Shown one piece after another: positions 43,941-54,700 of a stretch of 64,000 nt of DNA. This DNA is from Diplonema papillatum. Lineage: Eukaryota; Euglenozoa; Diplonemea; Diplonemida; Diplonemidae. The notes beneath the pieces were generated by a model that saw only the letters and a list, made by a program, of their open reading frames with translations, did not search any database and had not been told where the DNA came from. The DNA is taken from positions 248,001 through 312,000 of the forward strand of contig JAPJBO010000048.1 of assembly GCA_030068145.1 (NCBI GenBank). Reading direction: 5' to 3'. The first letter of the stretch is position 1. Each line of letters opens with the position of its first letter. The translations under genes and the position numbers were made by a program.

Positions 43941-44846
43941 CTCGATAGCCAGCTTCTGCTTGAGGTGATCGTTGAGCGATTTGGTCTTCTCGAGCAAGCT
44001 TTTCACCGGGAAGAACGACGCGCCGATCTGCTGCGTGATACCACCTGCTTCGCCGTGCTGGACGTTGGTCCTTCGTATGCAGTCGAGTAGCTTCGTCTTG
44101 CCAGTGTCGACGTGGCCGAGGACGCAGCAGATGGGTGACCGCAGGTCCTTCGGCTTTTGCGGCTCTTCCTTCTCCTTTTCTTTGACGGGCGCCTTGTCCT
44201 CCTCCGGGGTCGCATCGGCGGCGGGTTCAGCGTTGGGGTCCTCGTGCACTGCCGCCGCCGGGGCCGGCTCGTCCTTCTTCTCGGCTTCCTCCTCCCAGTC
44301 GGCGGCCTCTTCCCAGTCTTCAGCCTCCTTCTGCTCGTCCGCCGCCTGTTCTTCGGCGGCCTTGGCGGTCGTGCCGGCCGCTTCCTTCTCGGCTTTTTCT
44401 TTTTCGAGCCGCTTCTTCTTCTGCGCGAGAGTTTCCGTCTTGACCTTCGGTTTCTTCGCTTTTTCGGCGTCGCCGTCGGCGGCTGGCTCTGCCCCGTCGT
44501 CGCCTTGCAGCTTTTTGAGCATGGCGTCGGGGATCTTCATGCCGGAAGCCTGCATCTGTTCGAGCTTCTTGCGGTTTTCCTCCTTCTGGCGCTTCTGCGC
44601 GGCAGAGAGGCCCGGGGGCAGTTTTTCGGCGGTGGTCTTGTGCTCCTTGATCCTCTCGAGGCGGAGCTTCTCAGCCTCGGCGGCCTGCTTCTCCTCATCT
44701 TCCTGCTTCTGGCGCTCGGCCTCCTCTTCCTCCTTCCGCTTGCGCTCCTCCTCGAGCTCCTTCTCTCGCTTCAACTTCAGCGCGGCGATGGCGGAGGACG
44801 GGCCCTTCTTGGCCCCCGCCTTCGCTGCTGCCTTCTTCGGCGGCAT
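43941..44846 (-). CDS. EIF5B: eIF5B exon 1 (N-terminal extension and start of GTPase)
   Basis: 302 codons from the ATG at 44846. eIF5B is the GTPase that joins ribosomal subunits at the end of translation initiation. Residues 1-235 are the lysine/glutamate-rich extension found in eukaryotic eIF5B ([40 protein letters not shown]). Then come [18 protein letters not shown] (G1 P-loop, residues 244-251) and GGITQQIGA (G2, 268-276). The exon ends at IE before GTTTAC, and exon 2 resumes with [11 protein letters not shown]. The joined protein is 829 residues, shorter than yeast (about 1000), mostly through a shorter extension. Confidence 0.96.
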
Positions 44847-44995
44847 CGCGTGACCTTCAAAAAAAGGACGGCGGGGGGGGGGGCAGGGGGCTGGGGTGGT
44901 GCGGGAGCCGGGCGGGGCTTCCTCTTCTTCCTTTCTCCTCTTTCGTGAGTGCCTGGTTTTGGAGGGTCAAAGCCAACTTCTTTTTGGAAATTGTG
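44847..44995 (-). promoter_or_regulatory. eIF5B 5' leader / promoter-proximal sequence
   Basis: G-rich on the plus strand (C-rich leader) with an A-run next to the ATG. The sequence is duplicated with the coding fragment at 46506-46655, so it moved as one unit with the first codons. No TATA box seen. Confidence 0.45.
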
Positions 44996-46082
44996 ACACT
45001 CGCCCCACACTCGCCGTAGGTCGCCTTTTGACTCGCCCACTCGCCCCACACTCGCCCCACACTCGCCGTAGGTCGCCTTTTGACTCGCCCACTCGCCCCA
45101 CACTCGCCCCACACTCGCCGTAGGTCGCCTTTTGACTCGCCCACTCGCCCCACACTCGCCCTAGGTCGCCTTTTGACTCGCCCACTCGCCCCACACTCGC
45201 CCCACACTCGCCCCACACTCGCCGTAGGTCGCCTTTTGACTCGCCCACTCGCCCCACACTCGCCCTAGGTCGCCTTTTGACTCGCCCACTCGCCCCACAC
45301 TCGCCGTAGGTCGCCTTTTGACTCGCCCACTCGCCCCACACTCGCCCCACACTCGCCGTAGGTCGCCTTTTGACTCGCCCACTCGCCCCACACTCGCCCC
45401 ACACTCGCCGTAGGTCGCCTTTTGACTCGCCCACTCGCCCCACACTCGCCCCACACTCGCCGTAGGTCGCCTTTTGACTCGCCCACTCGCCCCACACTCG
45501 CCCCACACTCGCCCTAGGTCGCCTTTTGACTCGCCCACTCGCCCCACACTCGCCCCACACTCGCCGTAGGTCGCCTTTTGACTCGCCCACTCGCCCCACA
45601 CTCGCCCCACACTCGCCCTAGGTCGCCTTTTGACTCGCCCACTCGCCCCACACTCGCCCCACACTCGCCGTAGGTCGCCTTTTGACTCGCCCACTCGCCC
45701 CACACTCGCCCCACACTCGCCCTAGGTCGCCTTTTGACTCGCCCACTCGCCCCACACTCGCCCTAGGTCGCCTTTTGACTCGCCCACTCGCCCCACACTC
45801 GCCGTAGGTCGCCTTTTGACTCGCCCACTCGCCCCACACTCGCCCCACACTCGCCGTAGGTCGCCTTTTGACTCGCCCACTCGCCCCACACTCGCCCCAC
45901 ACTCGCCCTAGGTCGCCTTTTGACTCGCCCACTCGCCCCACACTCGCCCTAGGTCGCCTTTTGACTCGCCCACTCGCCCCACACTCGCCCCACACTCGCC
46001 CTAGGTCGCCTTTTGACTCGCCCACTCGCCCCACACTCGCCGTACGTCGCCTTTTGACTCGCCCACTCGCCCCACACTCGCG
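44996..46082 (-). repeat. Compound minisatellite upstream of eIF5B
   Basis: Units of about 41 or 52 bases built from GTAGGTCGCCTTTTGACTCG plus one to three CCCACACTCGC 11-mers. About 22 units, with CGTAGG/CCTAGG variants. It separates the eIF5B leader from the first truncated copy. Confidence 0.95.
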
Positions 46083-46317
46083 CTTTTTTAGAGGTAAAAT
46101 TCTTGCTTGAGAGTTCGGAATTTTAGGTCTCCGGGTGTGTTTTTTAGAGTGAAAGTTCGCTTGAAACTCCGGGGGTTTAAAGTCTCCGGGTGACCTTCGT
46201 CAATATGGAAGTAGTAGTATCCTTTGTGCTCTGAGTGTTCTTAAGAGTGGTAGTTACAGGAGGTAAGAGAATCAGTGGGTGTCTTCGTTGTTGGTCATTG
46301 GTGGTTGCTGTGCGCGT

Positions 46318-46655
46318 TTCGTGAAGCTCGGCCTCGGCGGCCTGCTTGTCCTCATCTTCCTGCTTCTGGCGCTCCGCCTCCTCTTCCTCCTTCCGCTTGC
46401 GCTCCTCCTCGAGCTCCTTCTCTCGCTTCAACTTCAGCGCGGCGATGGCGGACGACGGGCCCTTCTTGGCCCCCGCCTCCGCTGCTGCCTTCTTCGGCGG
46501 CATCGCGTGACCTTCAAAAAAAGGACGGCGGGGGGGGGCGGGGGGGCTGGGGTGGTGCGGGAGCCGGGCGGGGCTCCCTCTTCTTCCTTTCTCCTCTTTC
46601 GTGAGTAGTGCCTGGTTTTGGAGGGTCAAAGACCAACTTCTTTTTGGAAATTGTG
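46318..46655 (-). pseudogene. Truncated eIF5B 5' copy 1
   Basis: Contains the leader, ATG and about the first 59 codons of eIF5B with few changes (GCGGAG for GCGAAG and similar). It then breaks off inside the Lys/Glu-rich extension at GAGGCCGAGCTTCACGAAAC. Two rRNA-like cores (46089-46205) lie beyond the break. Confidence 0.9.
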
Positions 46656-47350
46656 CCTTTCGGCTTTTTTTCTTTTTTTTTTTTAGAGGTAAAGTTCAGG
46701 CTATTAGCTTCATTTTTCCTCAGTTTTCCAAACTCCGTCTCAATAGCCAATTTGCTTTTTCCGCTCTGAAATCGAGAAGCCTCCGTCCAGACCACCCGAA
46801 CCTTCCAAAAGGGGGGGTCCGGGGGGCTCCGCCCCCCGGCAAACGGTACGGTACATTCAGGTGGAGAAATTAAACATATCGACCAACGTACTGGTGGCAC
46901 TGTTTGCCATCTGTGTGACCCTCGCCTGCCCCTGGTGCACACTCCTGAAGCCAACAGCCCATTTCAAATTCATCCACCACTCAGATAGTGTGTGCTGGTA
47001 AATCATTGGCATGAGTAGATGCAGACCGGAGATCACACGGAACAAGGCACTTGTGTCAACTCGGAGAGAATCTGTCAAGAATTCTGGGCTGCTTCTGAGC
47101 TTCGACTCTCTCACTCGGCACCCACAGCAGCCCCAAACTTCTGCCAGCCAGCCCACCATGCCCAGCGGCGACCCACCGATGGCCAGCCCCTGATCGCCAG
47201 CCAGCTGGCACAGCTGGCCTAACCCACGCCTCCACCGGACCCCCACGACTTTTTTCATCGAAGGTCGTTTTTGCACTTTTTTTATTTTTTGAGCCGCCCG
47301 GATTTCCAAATTCCGTCAGCTGACGGAATTTGGAATGGGAAGCTAATGCC
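46656..47350. other. No gene recognised
   Basis: Contains GGGGGGCTCCGCCCCCC at 46815, a strong hairpin. A minus-strand frame to 46857 has no ATG-supported domain. Confidence 0.45.
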
Positions 47351-47537
47351 CTGGTAAAGTTCTTGCTCGAGAGTTCGGAATTTTAGGTCTCCGTGTGTGT
47401 TTTTTAGAGTGAAAGTTCGCTTGAAACTCCGGAATTTTAAAGTCACCGGGTGCTGTGTTCTTAAGAGTGGTGGTTACACGAGGTAAGAGAATCGGTGGGT
47501 GCCTTCGTTGTTAGTCATTGGTGGTTGCTGTGTGCGT

Positions 47538-47760
47538 TTCGTGAAGCTCGGCCTCAGTGGCCTGCTTCTCTTCATCTTCCTGCTTCTGGCGCTCGGCCTC
47601 CTCTTCTTCCTTCTTGCGCTCCTCCTCGAGCTCCTTCCTTCAACGTCAGCGCGGCGATGGCAGAGGACGGACCCTTCTTGGTCCCCGCCTGGCGGTGGTG
47701 CGGGAGCCGGCGGGGCTTCCTCTTCTTCCTTTCTCCTCTTTCGTGAGTGCCTGGCGTTGG
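47538..47760 (-). pseudogene. Truncated eIF5B 5' copy 2
   Basis: More diverged copy with internal deletions and no ATG. It breaks at exactly the same eIF5B position as copy 1 and again has two rRNA-like cores on the same side (47354-47455). The two copies therefore share one origin event. Confidence 0.85.
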
Positions 47761-49180
47761 ACTGATCGGGTGTTGTCGTGGCTGAGTGAAACCTAACTGT
47801 TCCGTGCGTCCTTCGACTTTTTAGACTGTTTCAAGTTTCAACCACATACGGACGGAGGGTGGGTGCTAATCCTTCTTCTTGGGAAAATGGACTTTTCAAG
47901 GCAACCCTTGGGTCATACTCAAAAGGGGTTCGTAGGTCAAAAATGGGAACCGATGGGCGCGTTTGAAAGATATCGCGGCAGATCTTTCTAATGCGCACCT
48001 CGACGCTGAATGAATACACATGGAGGTGACCCGGGACGGGCACCCGTGGCGTCTTGCAGATACCCGCGAATTAATGGACTATTCGTATGGCGTAGTTCGT
48101 CTGTATGTGGTTAAGGATCCGTGTTTTTTGGCTACGGTCGACACCAGGACGAGCTTTTAGGTCAAAGGTCAAACAGTGGTGTCACCTGAGTGGGGTAGTC
48201 TCAGGGCCGCCCATGTGATAAAGCCGTTAAGCACTGGGAACTTTTAAGTACATGGACCACATGGATCAGCATGCGCTAGATAAAGCCGTTAAGCAGCGGC
48301 CTGCCGGCTTGTCCCGTGACATATTTTGCGTTTATTAGCGTTATTTGTGTTATTATTAGCTTTTATAAGTACTTGATTTTGTCGGTTAACTACGTGTGGA
48401 AAACGTTGTTGTCCCTCTTTCTGAGCTTTTAGCAAGAACGATGAACTACTTCGCAGCACTGCCGCCTGGAAGGCAACCGGAATCCTTAAAAAACGGGAAG
48501 AAACTCGGCAAAGAAGGGCTGTGTCGAAGACGTCGGATTGGGCTGGGTCTGTCTGCATTGGGAACCTTCCCTCCTCCGGGAAGCAAGACAGTCGAGACAA
48601 AAAGGACCAGAAACGACGCCAGGAATGGTAAGGTCGGTTGGGGGGGGTGACAAGTACACATGTCACTGTGTACAGTAATGAGACAAGTCTCTTCGGTATG
48701 CCGTGTGTATACACGGCAACGTTTGAAATTGTCACCCCCCTCCAGGGGTGACAATTTCACACGTCATCTGGGGGGTGACAACTACCCGTTTAATGTTTCG
48801 TAGGAACAATGCCCGCTGCGTTGCATAGGAACACTGTCCACTGCCTCATGCATTCGCTGGTCTTGCTGGTTTACCAGGGTGGAGAAGGTTTCCGTGTCAA
48901 CAGCAATTGGACATGGGTCAGTCGTCCTAAGGCAAGGTGTAATTGCTCGCCTCAAAGCTGCCACTGACGAGCTTGCTCGGACGTGCAGGATTGCCGAACG
49001 GGAATGCGTGAACATTCCGCAACCCGGATGCAGAGATCTGAAGTGGTGACAGATTGACGATCCTGTTGGCACAGGCCCCGGACGATGCAGTCGTCTCCTT
49101 TTGAAGGAAGGGTTGACCCTTGAAACGCTTCACGCGGGGACAGGGGTAACTACCCTGGAAAGCTGCAGTTTCTTCGTGTA
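47761..49180. other. No gene recognised; hairpins
   Basis: Includes a perfect 15-bp hairpin near 48727-48759 (TGAAATTGTCACCCC with its complement) within a set of GGGGTGACAA motifs. Otherwise unassigned. Confidence 0.45.
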
Positions 49181-50760
49181 GTAGGTGGATGGATGTCAGA
49201 CTGTTTCGGCGATTTGGGGTCTTCCCACCCAGCGAAGGCGGCTCGGGTGGCCGCTTTGCAGGGCTTGTCGAAGATGAAGGGGAGCGCCGGTTGGAATGCG
49301 CCGCCTTTTCAATGCGACCAACGACCGTGGCGGGGGGGAAATCGTAGGTAAGTGTTTCATAGGAACACTGTCCACTGCCTCTCATGCAGGGACTCGCTGG
49401 TCTTGCTGGTTTGCCAGGTGGATGGATATCAGACTGTTTTCGGCGATTTGGGGTCTTTCCACCCAGCGAAGGCGGCGCGGGTACTGCCACTGCGACACAA
49501 CTGCACTTTCAATGCGACCATAGCTTCCCGAGTTATTAAGCCGTAGTTTAATGTTTCGTAGGAAGACACTGCCGACTGCCTCTCATGCATGGTCTTGCTG
49601 GTTTAGCACTGCTCTTTCAATGCGACCAACGACCATATCTTCCCGAGTTATTAAGCCAGGAAATCGTAGTTTAATGTTTCGTAGGAACACACTGCCGACT
49701 GCCTCTCATGCATGGTCTGGATATCAGACTGTTTTCGGCGTTTTAGGGTCTTCCCACCAAGCGAAGGCGGCTCGGGTGCCCGCTTTTTGCACGGCTTGTC
49801 GAAGATGAAGGGGAGTGCCGGCAGGACTGCGATGCCGAGCACGGGGGGCACCCAGGCCGCCTGCTGGAAGTGGGGCCGGGCGGCGCCGACGATGGACCGG
49901 ACCGTGAAGAAGGGCAGCACGATCGCCTGCCGCTGCTGCCGCACGACGGCGGTGCCGGTGGTCCTGGAGAAGCTGGGCTCTGCCCTTGTACGTTTCAAGC
50001 CCAATGTCGGTAGAGGCGTACTGCCCAAGACACCACAATACAAGCTTTACGCTACCCCTGGAAGCGCCATGTACCTACAGCAACCGCCGCACTTCTCCGC
50101 CACGCAGTACTTCCACTGCGACATAACTTCTCTTGCAATGCGACCAACGACCGATAGCTTCCCGAGTTATTAAGCCGGGAAATCGTAGTTTAATGTTTCG
50201 TAGGGACTGCCTCTCATGCATGGTCTTCCTGGTTTAGCAGGGTGGATGGATATCAGACTGTTTTCGGCGTTTTAGGGTCTTCCCACCAAGCGAAGGCGGC
50301 TCGGGTGCCCGCTTTTTGCACGGCTTGTCGAAGATGAAGGGGAGTGCCGGCAGGACTGCGATGCCGAGCACGGGGGGCACCCAGGCCGCCTGCTGGAAGT
50401 GGGGCCGGGCGGCGCCGACGATGGACCGGACCGTGAAGAAGGGCAGCACGATCGCCTGCCGCTGCTGCCGCACGACGGCGGTGCCGGTGGTCATGGAGAA
50501 GCTGGGCTCTGCCCTTGTACGTTTCAAGCCCAATGTCGGTAGAGGCGTACTGCCCAAGACACCACAATACAAGCTTTACGCTACCCCTGGAAGCGCCATG
50601 TACCTACAGCAACCCGCCGCACATAACCGCCGCGCAGCTGTGCAAATACTGCCACTGCGACAACTGCTTTTTCAATGCGACCAACGACCATAGCTTCCCG
50701 AGTTAGGAAACCGTAGTATAATGTTTCGTAGGAACACTGCCCACTGCCTCTCATGCACGC
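49181..50760 (-). pseudogene. Partial copies of the 3' end of the MTFP1-like gene
   Basis: Two long copies (49716-50060 and 50248-50592) and several shorter ones (near 49190, 49415). All match the last ~100 codons of the gene at 50806-51504 plus its downstream flank (AATGTTTCGTAGGAACAC). Both long copies lack the same 36 bases and carry a frame change near the C-terminus. Confidence 0.85.
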
Positions 50761-50805
50761 AGGGATTCGCTGGTCGTGCTAGTGGTTTACCAGGATGGAT
50801 GGATA

Positions 50806-51504
50806 TCAGACTGTTTTCGGCGTTTTAGGGTCTTCCCACCAAGCGAAGGCGGCTCGGGTGGCCGCTTGGCACGGCTTGTCGAAGATGAAGGGGAGTGCCG
50901 GCAGGACTGCGATGCCAAGCACGGGGGGCACCCAGGCCGCCTGCTGGAAGTGGGGCCGGGCGGCGCCGACGATGGACCGGACCGTGAAGAAGGGCAGCAC
51001 GATCGACGAGAGCGACTGGAAGGTGAACCGCTCGATTGCCGCCTGCCGCTGCTGCCGCACGAGGGCGGTGCCTGTGGTCCCGGAGAAGCTGGGCTCCGCC
51101 TTGTACGTTTCAAGCCCCACGTCGGCCGCCACGTATCCCCAGGACACCACGAAGGAGCTTCGCAGCACCGCTGGGTGGGCCAGGGGCCCGAATGCGACTC
51201 GGCCGTATTTAACGGCCTTGGCAGCGCACGTGGCGTAACCCATGTACCGCCACGGGGTGTCCAGGGTGTCAACGTCCTGCACCAGCCGGCGGAGCTCTCC
51301 GTCGTCGAGTTTGCCATCACCGTCGTGGTCGTACCGCAGCCGCAGCGCCTTCAGCGCCGCCGCGTGCAGCACGTTCCCGGACTCGTAGTCCCGCGTCACG
51401 GCCGCAAGCTCGGCTTCGTCGAGCTTCCCGTCGCGGTTCACATCATACGCCTCCAGCACGGCGAGCGCCTGCAGCTCTTCCGGAGTGGGCCCCGCCTCGG
51501 CCAT
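50806..51504 (-). CDS. EF-hand plus MTFP1-like (mitochondrial fission process) protein
   Basis: 232 residues from the ATG at 51504. Two EF-hand loops come first (DVNRDGKLDEAE and DHDGDGKLDDGE, with Asp/Asn/Glu at the calcium-binding positions). A domain resembling mitochondrial fission process protein 1 (MTP18), an inner-membrane protein, follows: RYMGYATCAAKAVK, SFVVSWGYVAADVGLETYK, SIVLPFFTVRSIVGAA and VPPVLGIAVLPALPFIFD. The last three are likely membrane segments. Animal MTFP1 lacks EF-hands, so the fusion suggests calcium control. The frame has strong codon bias and no introns. It is surrounded by partial copies of itself. Confidence 0.8.
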   Translation of the reverse strand: MAEAGPTPEELQALAVLEAYDVNRDGKLDEAELAAVTRDYESGNVLHAAALKALRLRYDHDGDGKLDDGELRRLVQDVDTLDTPWRYMGYATCAAKAVKYGRVAFGPLAHPAVLRSSFVVSWGYVAADVGLETYKAEPSFSGTTGTALVRQQRQAAIERFTFQSLSSIVLPFFTVRSIVGAARPHFQQAAWVPPVLGIAVLPALPFIFDKPCQAATRAAFAWWEDPKTPKTV

Positions 51505-51539
51505 GCCGGCGGCTTTCCCTCGCAAATCGTGTTGCTAGG

Positions 51540-53640
51540 ATGTACCCCACCTCAGGTGCTGCCTGCCTCCTTACCTTTTTGGCACCTGGAACTGGTTTCG
51601 GTTTTCTTCTGGAAGGGCAGTATATATAGTTTGGTGCTTGGACAGAATGCTGCCTCTCACGCATGTTCGATGTTGTAAGTTGGTTCTGGTTTTATTTTTG
51701 GGGGGGAAAATGCAGTGTTAGTATTTTGCGCGAAAATATTGGGGCAGAAGGTTGACTCTTATGGATGGTCGATGCTAGTATCGAGTCTTCTTTTTGTGGT
51801 CCGTACTTCTTCTGCGGGCGAAGTGTGAGACCGGTGGATTCCTGACAAGAGGACATCACAAGCACCGCTGGCCCAGGACACCACGAACGAGCTGCGCAGC
51901 ACTGCCGGTCGGCCTCGTCGAGCTTCCCGTCGCGGTTCGCATCGTACGCCTCCAGCACGGCGAGCGCCTGCAGCTCTTCCGGAGTGGGCCCGCCTCGGCC
52001 ATGCCGGCGGCTTTCCCTCGCAAATCGTGTTGCTAGGATGTACCCACCCCAGGTGCTGCCTGCCTCCTTACCTTTTTGGCACCTGGAACTGGTTTCGGTT
52101 TTCTTCTGGAAGGAGTAGATTTAGTTTGGTGCTTGGACAGAATGCTGCCTCTCACGCATGTTCGATGTTGTAAGTTGGTTCTGGTTTTTTTTTGGGGGGG
52201 GAAATGCAGTTTAGTATTTTGCGCGAAAATGTTGGGGCAGAAGGTTGACTCTCATGGATGGTCGATGCTAGTATTGAGTCTTCTTCGGGTGTTTGTGGTC
52301 CGTACTTCTTCTGCGGGCGAAGTGTGGTGCTTGGATAGAATGCTGCCTCTCACGCATGTTCGATGTTGTAAGTTGGTTCTGGTTTTTTTTTGGGGGGGGA
52401 AATGCAGTTTAGTATTTTGCGCGAAAATGTTGGGGCAGAAGGTTGACTCTCATGGATGGTTGATGCTAGTATTGAGTCTTCTTCGGGTGTTTGTGGTCCG
52501 TACTTCTTCTGCGGGCGAAGTGTGGTGCTTGGATAGAATGCTGCCTCTCACGCATGTTCGATGTTGTAAGTTGGTTCTGGTTTTATTTTTGGGGGGGAAA
52601 ATGCAGTGTTAGTATTTTGCGCGAAAATATTGGGGCAGAAGGTTGACTCTTATGGATGGTCGATGCTAGTATCGAGTCTTCTTTTTGTGGTCCGTACTTC
52701 TTCTGCGGGCGAAGTGTGAGACCGGTGGATTCCTGACAAGAGGACATCACAAGCACCGCTGGCCCAGGACACCACGAACGAGCTGCGCAGCACTGCCGGT
52801 CGGCCTCGTCGAGCTTCCCGTCGCGGTTCGCATCGTACGCCTCCAGCACGGCGAGCGCCTGCAGCTCTTCCGGAGTGGGCCCGCCTCGGCCATGCCGGCG
52901 GCTTTCCCTCGCAAATCGTGTTGCTAGGATGTACCCCACCTCAGGTGCTGCCTGCCTCCTTACCTTTTTGGCACCTGGAACTGGTTTCGGTTTTCTTCTG
53001 GAAGGGCAGTATATAGTTTGGTGCTTGGACAGAATGCTGCCTCTCACGCATGTTCGATGTTGTAAGTTGGTTCTGGTTTTTTTTTGGGGGGGGAAATGCA
53101 GTTTAGTATTTTGCGCGAAAATGTTGGGGCAGAAGGTTGACTCTCATGGATGGTCGATGCTAGTATTGAGTCTTCTTCGGGTGTTTGTGGTCCGTACTTC
53201 TTCTGCGGGCGAAGTGTGGTGCTTGGACAGAATGCTGCCTCTCACGCATGTTCGATGTTGTAAGTTGGTTCTGGTTTTATTTTTAAGGGGGAAAATGCAG
53301 TGTTAGTATTTTGCGCGAAAATATTGGGGCAGAAGGTTGACTCTTATGGATGGTTGATGGCAGTATCGAGTCTTCTTCGGGTGTTTGCGGTCCGTACTTC
53401 TTCTGCGGGCGAAGTGTGAGACCGGTGGATTCCTGACAAGAGGACATCACAAGCACCGCTGGCCCAGGACACCACGAACGAGCTGCGCAGCACTGCTAGT
53501 CGGCCTCGTCGAGCTTCCCGTCGCGGTTCGCATCGTACGCCTCCAGCACGGCGAGCGCCTGCAACTCTTCCGGAGTGGGCCCGCCTCGGCCATGCCGGCG
53601 GCTTTACCTTGCAAATCGTTGTCGCTTGGACGTGCAGGTG
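51540..53640 (-). pseudogene. Tandem fragments of the MTFP1-like gene's leader and first EF-hand
   Basis: Leader-derived blocks start near 51629, 52128, 52327, 52524, 53019 and 53218 (shared GAATGCTGCCTCTCACGCAT). Fragments of the first EF-hand lie at 51905-52010, 52798-52900 and 53500-53605, joined directly to a piece of the later coding region. The internal codons between are deleted identically in all three. Confidence 0.85.
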
Positions 53641-53954
53641 CTTTTTGCCTCCTTTAAAAGGGCACCTGGAATGGGTTGCGGGTTTCTAGACTGCGTCTTG
53701 AATTATTTGTATTGGGTTTCTTTTAGGAGAGGGAAGATTTCGGTTGGGCAGAGTATTGCCTCGCATGTATGTTCGATGCATAGCTGGTTCTGGTTTTCTT
53801 TTCAGGGGGGGAAACTTTAGTTGGTGGTGTTAGGGCTCTCATGGATGCTTGATGCTAGCTTCGAGTCTTCTTCGGGCGTTTCAGGTCCGTACTTCTTCTG
53901 CGGGCGAAGTGTGAATGAAAACCGGTGTATTCCTGATAAGAGGACATCGTAGGC

Positions 53955-54350
53955 ACCGTCGGCCCAGGACACCACGAAGGAGCTGCGCAGCACCGCTGGG
54001 TGGGCCAGGGGCCCGAAGGTGACTCGGCTGGATTTAACGGCCTTGGCAGCGCACGTGGCGTAACCCATGTACCGCCACGGGGTGTCCAGGGTCGACGTCC
54101 TGCACCAGCCGGCGGAGCTCTCCGTCATCGTGTTTTTTTCGAAAAAAAGGGGGGCCCCCAGCAGCCCAAAACCAGAAACCTACCACTTGGGTGGTCCTAA
54201 AAATGCTCGGGAAATTCGAAATAACTGGTCGGATGCTCGTTTAGGCTGAAATATTGGCTGCAGAATGTAAAAACAAGACAGAATCACCTCCCACAAGTTT
54301 GCCGTTCGTCTACCGCAGCCGCAGCGCCTTCCATCGCCGCCGTGTGCAAC
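53955..54350 (-). pseudogene. MTFP1-like gene fragment split by a mobile element
   Basis: 53955-54129 matches gene positions 51133-51307. After the inserted element (54130-54295) the match resumes at AGTTTGCC and TACCGCAGCCGCAGCGCCTT (gene 51310-51345). Confidence 0.8.
54130..54296 (+). mobile_element. CCCTAAAAGGA-type element, copy without array
   Basis: Contains GGGGGGCCCCCAGCAGCCC and the full tail through GCAGAATGTAAAAACAAGAC, but no head and no CCCTAAAAGGA units. It interrupts an MTFP1-like gene fragment, which shows that it moved. No clear target duplication. Confidence 0.75.
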
Positions 54351-54384
54351 ATGTACTTTCTGCAGAAGGGGATGTGACCTGGAG

Positions 54385-54700
54385 ACGGCTCTTCCTAACC
54401 TAGACAAGCAGAATTGTCTAAGGGTTGGATTGTTCACCCACTCACAGGTAACGTGAGCTGGGTTTAGACCGGAGTGAGACAGGTTGGTTTTACCCTACTG
54501 ATAGCATACGGAGAGAGAGCCCATCGGGCCAGCGCATTCCGACAGCAAAACGGGGTAGTACGAGAGGGACTCCCGTTTCTAGTCCCTGGTATCTACGGTT
54601 GTTCGATCGGACAGTGCCGTGATGCTACCACTGGATGGATTATGGCGGAACACCTCTTGGAACTGGTGGGTGAAGGACCCCACCAATAAGGGCACAAAGC
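54385..54700 (+). rRNA. LSU (28S) rRNA fragment 2, probable pseudogene
   Basis: Follows 28S from CGGCTCTTCC through GGATTGTTCACCCACT, GTGAGCTGGGTTTAGACC and AGTACGAGAGG to GATGCTACCACTGGATGGAT. It extends further 3' than the copy at 8.2 kb. It has changes at universally conserved positions (ACCGGAGTGAG for ACCGTCGTGAG, AGGTAACG for AGGGAACG), so it is unlikely to be functional. Confidence 0.75.

Noticed and set aside
44857-46110. Many repeat-rich frames upstream of eIF5B
   Set aside because: They are translations of the 41/52-bp minisatellite without start context or domains.
46089-46205. Similarity of TTAGAGGTAAAATTCTTG to the SSU rRNA motif TTAGAGGTGAAATTCTTG
   Set aside because: Only this copy matches well. 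Other copies drift toward the LSU motif AAAGCTCGCTTGA, and the 8.06-kb copy is colinear with LSU. I therefore did not call SSU, though the origin is not settled.
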